48,620 nt of DNA, taken from positions 1 through 48,620 of the forward strand of contig NZ_JAJJWH010000035.1 of NCBI RefSeq assembly GCF_020907245.1, written 5' to 3'. The translations under genes and the position numbers were made by a program. Below are positions 26,595-35,085 of this stretch, one piece after another. This DNA is from Pontibacter harenae (lineage in GTDB: Bacteria > Bacteroidota > Bacteroidia > Cytophagales > Hymenobacteraceae). How positions within the stretch are numbered: the stretch's first letter is position 1; each line of letters begins with the position of its first letter. Below the pieces are notes generated by a model that saw only the letters and a list, made by a program, of their open reading frames with translations, was not told the origin of the DNA and ran no database searches.

Positions 26595-27377
26595 CTATTG
26601 AGTTAGTCGAAGAACTAGAAGAGAGATCGTAGAAGCAAGAGAGACCACTAATGTAATATTAGTCAGTAAATTCTCCCTAACATTTTTAGCAGGCAAAGGA
26701 TCCACAACAATCATATCGTTTGGCTGCAGGAAGAAATTAGAAAGAGCTAAGGTATTGTTATCTAATAAGCTAAAAGTATACAATTTTGCTTGCCCACCTT
26801 CCAGCCGAACTAGCTTAATGCGATGCCTGTTAGAATAGGTTGTAACACCTCCTGCGGTAGCAATGGCTTCAATTATATTAATATTATCCTGATAAGTTGT
26901 GAATTGTCCCTGGCGCGTAACCTCTCCCAACACAGTATATCTAAAGGTAAGAAGACGTAGATTCACGGTTGGATCAGACAAAAATCCCTCTAAAGCTTCA
27001 GTCACTTTTACACGGGCTTCGGGCATAGTAAGACCTCGTAAATTCACTTTACCAACAGAAGGCAGCAAAATATTTCCCTCGGTATCTAAGGTATAACCTT
27101 CTAACACGGGGTCTGTAGCTCCGAATGTGGCAGCTGGAGTATTCAAGAAATTATATTCGGCAGGTGTTGTCGTCTGTACTCTTAAAGAAAGTACATCGCC
27201 AGGTTTTAAGGTATACACCTGCGGCTTCAGATCAAATGTCTTCAGCAATTCATCCGCGTTTCCTTGATCTTCTACCTGAGGATTGTCTTGTAATAAGACA
27301 ACTTTTCGCTGTGGCACACATGATGCTATTGAAACTATGAAAACCAATAACCAAAATGCTATAAGGGTGTTACGCAT
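26595..27377 (-). CDS. Outer-membrane polysaccharide export (OPX, Wza-like) lipoprotein
   Basis: A 260-residue OPX protein, the first gene of the polysaccharide locus. The lipoprotein signal peptide ends at the lipobox SIASC with Cys20. A Poly_export domain follows (about 50-135, with YTLKPGDVLSLRV near 56 and ILLPSVGKVNLRGLTMPEA near 104). An SLBB domain comes next (about 145-225, YTVLGEVTRQGQF). A hydrophobic C-terminal segment (TNITLVVSLASTISLLVLRL) may be the outer-membrane helix. It is shorter than E. coli Wza (about 380 residues) but normal for Bacteroidota. It should dock on the periplasmic part of the kinase encoded 17 bp downstream and let glycan out. Confidence 0.9.
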   Translation of the reverse strand: MRNTLIAFWLLVFIVSIASCVPQRKVVLLQDNPQVEDQGNADELLKTFDLKPQVYTLKPGDVLSLRVQTTTPAEYNFLNTPAATFGATDPVLEGYTLDTEGNILLPSVGKVNLRGLTMPEARVKVTEALEGFLSDPTVNLRLLTFRYTVLGEVTRQGQFTTYQDNINIIEAIATAGGVTTYSNRHRIKLVRLEGGQAKLYTFSLLDNNTLALSNFFLQPNDMIVVDPLPAKNVRENLLTNITLVVSLASTISLLVLRLTQ

Positions 27378-27504
27378 TCTATGATAGACTCAAAATTTAT
27401 AGTTATAGCAGCTCATTTTTGCACTGTTTTGGCTGCATGCTTCTTTCCAAATGGTGAAATTATGAAATATATTGTGTTTAAATAAATAAAGTTACTCATA
27501 GTTC

Positions 27505-28326
27505 CTAAAAGGCCACCTGAAGGCCGTTTGAAATGGCATAAACGAATTTTGTAACGGGTACAATGGGCTCATCTTCGTAAATACAGTTAAAGTTGGTACG
27601 AAGAGAAAACCTGTTGGTAAGCTTTACATTCAGTGTTACGTCGCCACTCACCCTGTTCCTGAACCTGTCGATGCTGTTGTCATAGCCGAACTGGTAATAA
27701 ACGATGGCATCTGTACTTACATTTAGGTTAAATTTAATTTTGGTGCTGAAGTAATTAGTCGACTTCAACAAGTTTGACACGTCAATTCTACCTTCTACAT
27801 CTGGGTTCTCCCACTCCTCGTGCTCATGCATGAGCCCTGTGCCAAAATAAAGGTTATCTCCCTTGTTACGGAGCAGGGCTAGGCGTATGCCACCACCCTC
27901 CAACGTGCGTAAGTTCAATCCGCGGGCTTTGTCTGCCTGAGCTTGTACAAAAAACTCATAAGATAGCTTTCGCTGCCGCAAAAAGTTTATCCTGAAATGA
28001 GAATAGCCTGTACTGGCTACAGTGTTACGCAATTCTCGATTATCATAATTGACAAGCAGGTAGTTAAAATAGTTCAGGAGCAGATAACTGTGTTTGCCAG
28101 AAATGTAAGCTAAGTCGCCCGTTAAAGTTAATTGAAGGTAATTATTAGGGTTATCTTTTCCAGCATTGCGGTTAAACATTGAAAAGTCTAAGCCGCCTTT
28201 GCCTGTCAGGTAATTTGCTGTGTCATTTGTCACCCTGGCTCTTTCAATATTAAGTATCTGGCTTTTAGCAGTAGTACAAGCAATTAATAAAAGTATTAGT
28301 ACAACTATAGTTCGAACCTGTGTCAT
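27505..28326 (-). CDS. DUF481 outer-membrane beta-barrel protein
   Basis: A 273-residue envelope protein. The signal peptide (TIVVLILLLIACTTAKS) is probably cut before QILNIERAR, a common mature N-terminus in Bacteroidota DUF481 proteins. LIAC also fits a lipobox, so lipidation is not excluded. The rest is made of alternating beta strands (YLQLTLTGDLAYISG, YSHFRINFLRQRKLSYEFFV, YYQFGYD) and ends in a terminal Phe, the usual barrel C-terminus. Family members resemble YdiY; their function is poorly known. It lies 127 bp upstream of the OPX gene on the same strand and may be transcribed with it or separately. Confidence 0.8.
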   Translation of the reverse strand: MTQVRTIVVLILLLIACTTAKSQILNIERARVTNDTANYLTGKGGLDFSMFNRNAGKDNPNNYLQLTLTGDLAYISGKHSYLLLNYFNYLLVNYDNRELRNTVASTGYSHFRINFLRQRKLSYEFFVQAQADKARGLNLRTLEGGGIRLALLRNKGDNLYFGTGLMHEHEEWENPDVEGRIDVSNLLKSTNYFSTKIKFNLNVSTDAIVYYQFGYDNSIDRFRNRVSGDVTLNVKLTNRFSLRTNFNCIYEDEPIVPVTKFVYAISNGLQVAF

Positions 28327-28554
28327 TTAAGTATAAGGCGCAAAGCGGCGCTATAAGATTAGAAAGCTGCAAGTATAATAATTTCTTTTAGGCTAAGCTA
28401 TGTGTGGATAGCGGTATCGGCTTTTGATGTGCATTAATTATGTTGCGGATGTAAAGCTCATGGTTTAGACGAGGTCTTTTAGGTAAGATTTATCATAAAG
28501 ACTAAAACTACATTTGCTTTTTGTGAAAAAGGATAAAATTTGGAGCTTTGGATC

Positions 28555-29226
28555 ATGAACAATAACACTAAATTATCAGAAGAGGATATAATTGCGGCTA
28601 CTACAGAGCATGTAAAGCAACTTTTAGCAGGTGAAGGCTCAGGCCATGATTGGTGGCACATCTACCGTGTCTGGAACAATGCCAAAAGTATAGCGGCACA
28701 CGAACAGGCAAACCTGTTTGTAGTAGAACTGGCGGCTCTTCTGCATGACATTGGCGACCACAAGTTCCATAACGGCGATGAAACAGTTGGACCACGCATG
28801 GCATACGAGTGGCTGCAACAGCTTCAAGTGTCAAAAGAAGTCAGTAATCATATTTACGATATTATCAAGGAGATATCCTTTAAGGGAGCTGGCACCTCTT
28901 CTGAAATGAGTACCGTAGAAGGCTGCATTGTGCAGGATGCGGATCGGCTTGATGCCATCGGTGCTATCGGAATTGCCCGCACCTTTGCCTATGGCGGGCA
29001 CAAAAACAGAGAGCTCTATAACCCAGAAGTTGCTCCAGTTTTGCATGACAATTTCGAAGCTTATAAAACCAGCACTGCTCCCACCATCAATCATTTTTAC
29101 GAGAAGCTCCTGCTATTAAAAGATCGCATGCATACTGCATCTGCGAAAAAGTTAGCTGAGCAACGGCATGCATACATGGAAAACTTCTTAAGCCAATTCT
29201 ATGCAGAATGGGAAGGCCAAAGGTAA
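28555..29226 (+). CDS. HD-domain phosphohydrolase (YedJ-like)
   Basis: A 223-residue cytosolic protein from the ATG at 28555. A TTG at 28540 would add five residues, but AAAGGAT and TGGAG stretches just upstream fit the ATG better. HD motifs are GHDWWHIYRVW with H31/H35, the ALLHDIGDHKF doublet H64-D65, and VQDADRLDAIGAIGIARTF with the last Asp of the site. This is the YedJ/YpgQ branch of metal-dependent phosphohydrolases, some of which hydrolyse nucleotides. The substrate is unknown here. It is transcribed divergently from the DUF481 gene across 228 bp. Confidence 0.85.
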   Translation: MNNNTKLSEEDIIAATTEHVKQLLAGEGSGHDWWHIYRVWNNAKSIAAHEQANLFVVELAALLHDIGDHKFHNGDETVGPRMAYEWLQQLQVSKEVSNHIYDIIKEISFKGAGTSSEMSTVEGCIVQDADRLDAIGAIGIARTFAYGGHKNRELYNPEVAPVLHDNFEAYKTSTAPTINHFYEKLLLLKDRMHTASAKKLAEQRHAYMENFLSQFYAEWEGQR

Positions 29227-29309
29227 CGTAAGTGTAGAGGAGTCCTTGCTTCATCATCGAAATCTACTTTGGCAACTAATTTATGCTACCTAGTTGAATC
29301 TAATTCCGA

Positions 29310-29323
29310 GAGCGTCCACGCTC
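29310..29323. repeat. Short GC-rich dyad in an intergenic region
   Basis: GAGCGT-CC-ACGCTC is a 6-bp perfect dyad inside the 280-bp gap 29227-29506, which otherwise has no gene. It is GC-rich compared with its surroundings, the pattern expected of a REP-like intergenic hairpin. No second copy was noticed in this window. Confidence 0.35.
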
Positions 29324-29506
29324 GTGTCTACTATCATAAGGTATTTGGCTTTGATAATCGAAGCATCCTTCAGCTATAAGTAAAGACATTCAAAAGTAAT
29401 TCGCTCCTGGTATTAATCAGAAAAAGATAACTTAGAAGCTATTGTTTCTGTAGTTTTACTTCTGTAGCAAATTTGCTCTGGTACTAACGCTCACGTTTAA
29501 CAACAC

Positions 29507-31495
29507 ATGGAGATACCCTTATTATCAGATATAGTCATTATACTTGGCCTGTCGGTGGTGGTAATTCTACTATTCCAGCGCTTTAAACTACCTACTATAC
29601 TCGGATTTCTGGCAACAGGCGTTATTGCTGGACCACATGCCCTTAGCCTGATTAATGACACACACGATATTGAGGTGCTGGCAGAAATCGGTGTGATCCT
29701 ACTGCTTTTTATCATCGGTATGGAGTTCTCGCTTCGTAGCCTTGCCATGATTAAGCGTACTGTTTTGCTGGGAGGCATGACACAAGTGTTTGCTACCATT
29801 GCGCTAGTAGCACTAATATTGTGGTCATTTGATCTGCCGCTAAACCAAGCCATTTTTATTGGGTTCTTGTTATCTTTAAGTAGTACAGCTATAGTGCTTA
29901 AGCTGCTACAAGATAAAGGAGAGATTAATAGCCCGCACGGAAAAACAGTGTTGGCTATTCTCATTTTCCAGGATATTATAGTCGTGCCCATGATGCTGGT
30001 GGCACCGCTGATGGCAGGAGACTCTGAAGACATTGCTACTGCTCTCCTGCTCATGGTGCTGAAAGGCACATTTGTCATCATTTTTGTATTGATAAGTGCT
30101 CGATTCTTAGTACCGAAGCTGCTGTACCTTGTTGCAAGCACGAAAAGCAAAGAGTTATTTATCTTATCTGTTATTGTTATCTGTTTTGCAGTAGCGTGGC
30201 TAACCTCCAGCCTAGGACTTTCTCTTGCACTTGGGGCATTTATGGCTGGCTTGATTATATCTGAATCTGAATACAGTCACCAGGCGACTAGCAATATTCT
30301 TCCCTTCCGCGAAATTTTCACGAGCTTTTTCTTCGTGTCGATAGGTATGCTGCTTGATTTTAGTTTTATGCTAAATCACTTCCCGCTGATTTTAGCTTTA
30401 ACGATAGTTGCCGCTATTTTAAAGTACGTAGTTGCCATCACAGCAGCCCGGGTGCTTAATTATCCTGTCAGAACCTCTGTACTAGTGGGGCTTTCCATCT
30501 TTCAGATAGGTGAATTTGCCTTCATACTTTCTAAAACAGGTATCAGCAGTGGCTTACTAACACCAGAAAACTACCAATACTTTTTGTCTGTGTCGCTGCT
30601 AACCATGGCAGTAACACCATTTGCGATCCAGTATTATCATCGTATCGCTTCCAAGGTCAGCGGCAGGTTTACCACAGACCAAGCTTTAGAAGCCGAATCT
30701 CAGGCAGCTCACGCAGACGAACTCCACGACTTATCGGATCATATTGTAATAATAGGCTATGGCATTAACGGACGTAACGTTGCAAAGGCAGCAAAACATG
30801 CCGCTATTCCTTATGTTATAGTGGAGCTAAATGCGGTTACGGTAAAGCAACAGAGGCAATTAGGAGAACCCATACTCTATGGCGATGCTGTACATGGCAC
30901 TATACTTTCACATCTGAGTATACAGCAGGCGCGCGTGGTGGTAATTGCTATTTCTGATCCTGAGGCCACAAAGCGTATCATCACCAGCATTCGCCAGATC
31001 AGTGATAAAGTGCACATTATTGTAAGAACACGCTTTGTACAGGAAATGGAAGAAAGCTACAAATTGGGGGCTGATGAGGTGGTTCCAGAAGAGTTTGAAA
31101 CATCTATCGAAATCTTTACACGCGTTCTTACAAAATACTTAATGCCGCGCGATCAGATAGAACAGTTCACAGACAGTATCAGAGCCGACAATTACGACAT
31201 GCTGCGTAGCTTAACTGGACGAAAAACAGGCATGTCAGCCATAAACCTGGAACTGCCAGATGTTGAAATAGCCAGTTTAAGAATAAATTCAGTTGACGCG
31301 GACATAATAGGTAAAGCTTTAATTGACACTGGTATCCGCAGTAAATTCGGCATTACAATAGTTGCAATAAAGCGTAAAGAGGAGACCATCATTGACATCA
31401 ACGCCAAAACCAAACTGGCCCAGGGCGACGTGGTTTATGTTGTAGGCAAACCTTACGATGTAACTCGCTTCAACAATTACATTAAACAAGATTAG
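29507..31495 (+). CDS. CPA2 monovalent cation:proton antiporter with RCK domains (KefB-like)
   Basis: A 662-residue inner-membrane antiporter. Residues 1-385 form about twelve helices of the Na+/H+ exchanger domain, with GVILLLFIIGMEFSLRSL near 63-80, the FQDIIVVP motif near 154 carrying the ion-binding Asp, and GEFAFIL near 337. A TrkA-N/RCK domain follows (about 410-530, IVIIGYGINGRNVA with an NAD-binding GxGxxG), then a TrkA-C domain (about 575-660). The likely role is K+ (or Na+)/H+ exchange gated by nucleotide or metabolite binding, in pH or electrophile defence. It is alone in its transcription unit. Confidence 0.9.
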   Translation: MEIPLLSDIVIILGLSVVVILLFQRFKLPTILGFLATGVIAGPHALSLINDTHDIEVLAEIGVILLLFIIGMEFSLRSLAMIKRTVLLGGMTQVFATIALVALILWSFDLPLNQAIFIGFLLSLSSTAIVLKLLQDKGEINSPHGKTVLAILIFQDIIVVPMMLVAPLMAGDSEDIATALLLMVLKGTFVIIFVLISARFLVPKLLYLVASTKSKELFILSVIVICFAVAWLTSSLGLSLALGAFMAGLIISESEYSHQATSNILPFREIFTSFFFVSIGMLLDFSFMLNHFPLILALTIVAAILKYVVAITAARVLNYPVRTSVLVGLSIFQIGEFAFILSKTGISSGLLTPENYQYFLSVSLLTMAVTPFAIQYYHRIASKVSGRFTTDQALEAESQAAHADELHDLSDHIVIIGYGINGRNVAKAAKHAAIPYVIVELNAVTVKQQRQLGEPILYGDAVHGTILSHLSIQQARVVVIAISDPEATKRIITSIRQISDKVHIIVRTRFVQEMEESYKLGADEVVPEEFETSIEIFTRVLTKYLMPRDQIEQFTDSIRADNYDMLRSLTGRKTGMSAINLELPDVEIASLRINSVDADIIGKALIDTGIRSKFGITIVAIKRKEETIIDINAKTKLAQGDVVYVVGKPYDVTRFNNYIKQD

Positions 31496-31552
31496 ACATT
31501 ACAACCGATGTATTGTTAGCCCCTTGTTTTGTCAATGTTGAAGTCACCATTT

Positions 31553-32146
31553 TTACCTAATTACTGGCAGCTTTTCTAAAACACGCTCCACGCTTCCCTG
31601 TACATTTTTATAGTTTGCGTTAAAATTGCTGATCGCTCCTTCTGACCAGCCTCTCCAGACAAGCATATCACGTGCAGGATCAACAAAGTCTATGATGAGC
31701 GTGCCTTGTTTAAAAAGATCGACAGGGCGATAGCCAGAGAGATTTGGGTTACCATAGTTGTAGCGGTACCCAGCCATATAGCCATAGCTATAGCCGAAAC
31801 CATTTGGATATGTTCCTGGTGCATCTTTTTCTATAGGTACAGAAATGCTGACATCGTATGCAACCAACACATCAGGATTTGTGGTGGCCTTTGTATAACC
31901 TTTTCGCTGCAACTCTTCTTCTACTGCCCTCCTAATATTGTTGTTCAATTGATTACTATAGCCTCTATCGTAATCGGGTGCCTTTGCTGGCTGCTCTTGA
32001 TACCAAGCATACGTTTTATACTTTGCAAGTGAAGCGGCAGGTGCGGCGATGGTGTTAGACTGTACTACACCCGAAGATGCTACACAGGAACTGAAAATCA
32101 GCAACAGGATGGCATACAAAAGTTGGTTGGGAGAAATAAGTTTCAT
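31553..32146 (-). CDS. DUF4136 lipoprotein
   Basis: A 197-residue protein from the ATG at 32146. An upstream in-frame start (32203) would put 19 charged/aromatic residues before the signal peptide and is less likely. The signal peptide ends at LIFSSC with lipidated Cys21. Residues 40-197 match the DUF4136 pattern: KYKTYAWY, a loop with Asn-Asn-Asn-Ile-Arg helix residues, DVLVAYDVSI, and GTLIIDFVDPARDMLVWRGW. The middle is Tyr/Gly-rich (YPNGFGYSYGYMAGYRYNYG). These periplasm-facing or outer-membrane lipoproteins are widespread in Bacteroidota with no known function. It is convergent with the antiporter gene, with 57 bp between stops and no clear terminator. Confidence 0.85.
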   Translation of the reverse strand: MKLISPNQLLYAILLLIFSSCVASSGVVQSNTIAAPAASLAKYKTYAWYQEQPAKAPDYDRGYSNQLNNNIRRAVEEELQRKGYTKATTNPDVLVAYDVSISVPIEKDAPGTYPNGFGYSYGYMAGYRYNYGNPNLSGYRPVDLFKQGTLIIDFVDPARDMLVWRGWSEGAISNFNANYKNVQGSVERVLEKLPVIR

Positions 32147-32434
32147 GCTTTGCAGTGGTATGTTTGATACTTTGTTATAACGAAGAAGATAAATAAACAA
32201 CACAAAATTAACTAAGAAAACAGGCTGTGCAAAGGTTTGCAGCTGCCATTACTTCTTGTTAAGAAAGTCGTAATCTGAGCTACTAATTCTCGTTTTTTTA
32301 TTTCAGGTGCTCAGCTTTTGAAAATGAGGAAAGTCATTTCTGTAAACAAGATGCTGTTATAGCTTGCCGCCTCAAAACAATGTTATAAAAACATACGTGT
32401 TCTATAAACGTCTTCCTACTAAAAGAAAGAACAA

Positions 32435-33724
32435 ATGAATAATATAAAAAACATTTATAAATCTGCAGAAGAAGCTTTGTCCACCATAAAATCTGGTGAT
32501 CGCGTTTTTATTCAGGGTAGTGCTGCAACTCCTCAGTTTCTCATCAAAAAACTGGCTGAACGTGCCGATGAGCTTCGAAACGTTGAGTTGGTCAGTATAA
32601 CCACCTATGGAGAAATTCCGCTGACAGACGAAAAATATAAAGATTCATTCTTTATCAACTCTCTTTTTGTTTCGGCCAACGTTCGCGACGCTGTAAACAG
32701 CGGCAGAGGAGATTATTTGCCTATTTTCTTAAGCGAAATCCCTCACCTTTTTAGATCTGGTATTCTACCCTTAGATGTAGCCATCGTACACGTTTCTCCT
32801 CCAGATAGGCATGGGTACTGCTCCTTAGGCGTTTCTGTTGATGTTACAAGAGAGGCCGTGCTAAGTGCCAAACATGTAATTGCACAAGTAAATCCACGGA
32901 TGCCCCGAACTCACGGCGACGGTTTGATTCATAGCAGCCGGTTTAATGTGATGGTTGAAGTGAACGAAGAGCTTCCTGAGGTGGATTACAGCTTGCGTAT
33001 TACCAACACAGAAGAAACCATAGGTAATTACATTGCTGAAATGGTAGAAGATGGTGCCACTTTGCAAATGGGTATAGGTGCCATTCCAGACGCAGTTTTA
33101 GGAAGCCTGACCAATCACAAAGAGCTTGGTATTCATACTGAAATGTTTTCTAACGGTGTAAAGCCGCTGATAGAAAAAGGAATCATCACAAACGAGCATA
33201 AGTATAGGCACCCAGGTCGTATTGCCACTGGTTTTATAGTTGGCAACAGAGAGTTGTACGATTTTGTAGACGACAATCCGCTCATCCTCATGCAGCGTAC
33301 TGATTACGTAAACGATGTTTCCATTATCAGGTCTAATCCAAAAGTAACGGCCATAAACAGTGCTATCGAAATAGACTTAACTGGCCAAGTGGTTGCAGAC
33401 ACACTAGGAACTTACCAATTTTCGGGCATTGGCGGCCAAATGGACTTTATGCGTGGCGCTGCCTTGTCACAGGGCGGCAAACCTATTCTGGCCCTACCAT
33501 CCGTTACCAGAAAAGGGATTTCCAGAATAACGCCCTTTATTAACCAAGGTGCTGCCGTTACTACCACACGTGCGCACGTTCATTATGTGGTTACAGAATA
33601 TGGTGTGGCCTACCTGTACGGTAAAAATCTGCGACAACGTGCAAAAGCGCTTATAGAAATAGCACATCCAGACCACAGGGAAAACCTGGAAAGAGAAGCA
33701 CATGCACGGTTCAAATATCTATAA
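32435..33724 (+). CDS. Acetyl-CoA hydrolase/transferase family CoA-transferase
   Basis: A 429-residue class I-type CoA-transferase of the Cat1/4-hydroxybutyrate CoA-transferase family. Residues 1-180 are the first alpha/beta domain (GDRVFIQGSAATPQFL, 21-36; VSPPDRHGYCSLG near 120). The second domain has LQMGIGAIPDAVL (210-222), the catalytic Glu236 in GIHTEMFSNG, and the CoA-binding GIGGQMDFMRGAALSQGGK near 340. It would exchange CoA between an acyl-CoA (often acetyl- or succinyl-CoA) and a carboxylic acid, in acetate or 4-carbon acid metabolism. Some members instead hydrolyse acetyl-CoA. It is a single gene with its own terminator. Confidence 0.88.
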   Translation: MNNIKNIYKSAEEALSTIKSGDRVFIQGSAATPQFLIKKLAERADELRNVELVSITTYGEIPLTDEKYKDSFFINSLFVSANVRDAVNSGRGDYLPIFLSEIPHLFRSGILPLDVAIVHVSPPDRHGYCSLGVSVDVTREAVLSAKHVIAQVNPRMPRTHGDGLIHSSRFNVMVEVNEELPEVDYSLRITNTEETIGNYIAEMVEDGATLQMGIGAIPDAVLGSLTNHKELGIHTEMFSNGVKPLIEKGIITNEHKYRHPGRIATGFIVGNRELYDFVDDNPLILMQRTDYVNDVSIIRSNPKVTAINSAIEIDLTGQVVADTLGTYQFSGIGGQMDFMRGAALSQGGKPILALPSVTRKGISRITPFINQGAAVTTTRAHVHYVVTEYGVAYLYGKNLRQRAKALIEIAHPDHRENLEREAHARFKYL

Positions 33725-33753
33725 GGCTGAGTAAACTTTAGTACTTGTCCTTG

Positions 33754-33794
33754 AAAGCACAGGTAGGTATATAGTTATAGCTACCTGTGCTTTT
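33754..33794 (+). terminator. Terminator after the CoA-transferase gene
   Basis: Perfect 13-bp arms AAAGCACAGGTAG (33754-33766) and CTACCTGTGCTTT (33781-33793) surround a 14-nt AT loop. A T-rich tail follows on the plus strand (TTTTCTGTTT). It starts 30 bp after the stop codon. Confidence 0.85.
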
Positions 33795-33942
33795 CTGTTT
33801 CTGTGGCTATCTTAAAAACATAAATTATTGAATTAGAGATGCAACCTATACTATACATCAAGTGATTAGATAGCTTTAGAAAATAGTTGCTAAAACTCCA
33901 CTTTGTTTCGTGCTTCTTATGTGCAGGAAACGTATAGGGCTT

Positions 33943-34779
33943 ATGACCGATATATCCCAGCATGTACCATCGCCTCCCCCTCAGTGGGTTAAGAATTTTG
34001 CCCGATTTGGCTTAACTGCTAAAGGAGTAGTTTACTGTCTTGTTGGTGCACTTGCCTTTATGGCTGCATTCGAAATAGGTAATGAATCCACGAATGACGC
34101 TAACAAAAACGGCGCTTTCAGGTTCATTATCAGTCAACCTTATGGCATAGCCCTGCTTGCACTAGTTGCAGTTGGCTTAGCATGCTATGCAATATGGCGG
34201 TTTATACAGGCTATAAAAGACACAACGCATAAAGGCTCTGACACCAAAGGTATAGGCAGGCGCATTGGTTATGCTTTTAGCGGAGCTGTTTATGGTACAC
34301 TAGCCTTTTACGCTGCTAAAATGGTATTAGGAAACAGCACGAGCGGAGGCAGTGGAGACGATTCAAGACAGACATTTGCCAGAGAACTTCTGAAGCAACC
34401 ATTCGGGCAGTGGCTAGTTGGCATTGTAGCTGTAGGCACTATTATTATGGGGCTTTACCAACTGTACAGAGCCTTTTCAGAGAAATATAGAAAGCAGGTA
34501 AAATCTGCAGGACTAGAAAACGATGCAGAAGAGATGCTGATGAAGGCGGGTAAGATTGGCTATGTCGCCAGAGGAATTGTGTGGATGGTAATTGGCTACC
34601 TTTTTCTACAAGCCGCTCTACAAGCCAATCCAAACGAGGCAGGTGGAAGCTCAAGTGCTTTTCAGTTCCTTGAAAATAGTAGCTATGGTTCTTACATACT
34701 TGGTGCTGTCGCTTTAGGACTCATCTGCTATGGCGTATTTATGTTTCTTCAAGCTAAATATCAAGCTACTTCATTTTAA
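33943..34779 (+). CDS. DUF1206 integral membrane protein
   Basis: A 278-residue protein from the ATG at 33943 (MTDISQHVPS). A GTG at 33910 would add 11 residues and is less likely. It contains three related two-helix units, each opening with an arginine/glycine turn: FARFGLTAKGVVYCLVGAL, IGRRIGYAFSGAVYG and IGYVARGIVWMVIGYLFLQA. Each unit ends in a YxxYRxF/YGVFMFLQA-like helix. This threefold repeat with six helices is the DUF1206 pattern. The function is unknown; it lies in the cytoplasmic membrane. It is a single gene, and the 306-bp region after it holds two dyads. Confidence 0.85.
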   Translation: MTDISQHVPSPPPQWVKNFARFGLTAKGVVYCLVGALAFMAAFEIGNESTNDANKNGAFRFIISQPYGIALLALVAVGLACYAIWRFIQAIKDTTHKGSDTKGIGRRIGYAFSGAVYGTLAFYAAKMVLGNSTSGGSGDDSRQTFARELLKQPFGQWLVGIVAVGTIIMGLYQLYRAFSEKYRKQVKSAGLENDAEEMLMKAGKIGYVARGIVWMVIGYLFLQAALQANPNEAGGSSSAFQFLENSSYGSYILGAVALGLICYGVFMFLQAKYQATSF

Positions 34780-34844
34780 ACTCTATTTATCAGAGAATCA
34801 AACAATTATACCTATTACATCCGCAAACGCATCATTCAGTATAA

Positions 34845-34872
34845 TTGCAGCTTTTGGTACCGAAAGCTGCAA
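34845..34872. promoter_or_regulatory. 28-bp near-perfect palindrome
   Basis: TTGCAGCTTTTGGTACCGAA followed by AGCTGCAA is self-complementary except for one T/G pair, and is centred on GGTACC. It lies 66 bp after the DUF1206 stop and about 215 bp before the sigma-54 activator gene. No T tract follows on the plus strand, so a protein-binding site is at least as likely as a terminator. Confidence 0.5.
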
Positions 34873-34953
34873 ACTAAAATTGCACAACTGTAGCTAAAAT
34901 CGTTTGTTGATGGAAGAAGTAAATTTGTTTGAACCGTTTTTTTTAATCCACTT

Positions 34954-34980
34954 AATTAACTGTTTTATAAACAGTTAATT
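34954..34980. promoter_or_regulatory. 27-bp dyad upstream of the sigma-54 activator gene
   Basis: Perfect 12-bp arms AATTAACTGTTT (34954-34965) and AAACAGTTAATT (34969-34980) are separated by TAT. The dyad lies 105 bp before the activator's ATG, and a TAATTTTG -7-like element follows 30 bp downstream. This is a likely operator, possibly for autoregulation. Confidence 0.5.
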
Positions 34981-35009
34981 TAATATTCAAAAATTCAGAT
35001 TATAAACTA

Positions 35010-35017
35010 TAATTTTG
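35010..35017 (+). promoter_or_regulatory. Possible Bacteroidota -7 promoter element
   Basis: TAATTTTG matches the TAnnTTTG consensus of the Bacteroidota primary sigma factor and lies 69 bp before the activator's ATG. No TTG stands at the usual -33 distance; that position is next to the 34954-34980 dyad, so the promoter may need an activator. No -24/-12 sigma-54 promoter was found. Confidence 0.3.
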
Positions 35018-35085
35018 ATATGATACATTTTTCTAACACCTATTTATCTTATACCTTTGGATAAAAAATACGGAGTTAGTTTTGC

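Noticed and set aside
27389..27402. A TAAATTTTG sequence on the minus strand close to the OPX start, resembling a Bacteroidota -7 box.
   Set aside because: The spacing within the element is one base too long (TA-nnn-TTTG), and it would leave a leader of only about ten bases.
28531..28545. TAAAATTTG just upstream of the HD hydrolase gene as a -7 element.
   Set aside because: It has the same extra base as above and lies almost on the start codon, so it is more likely part of the ribosome-binding region.
29497..30150. A 217-codon minus-strand frame opposite the antiporter gene.
   Set aside because: It mirrors the membrane-domain codons of a well-supported gene; its composition is typical of an antisense shadow.
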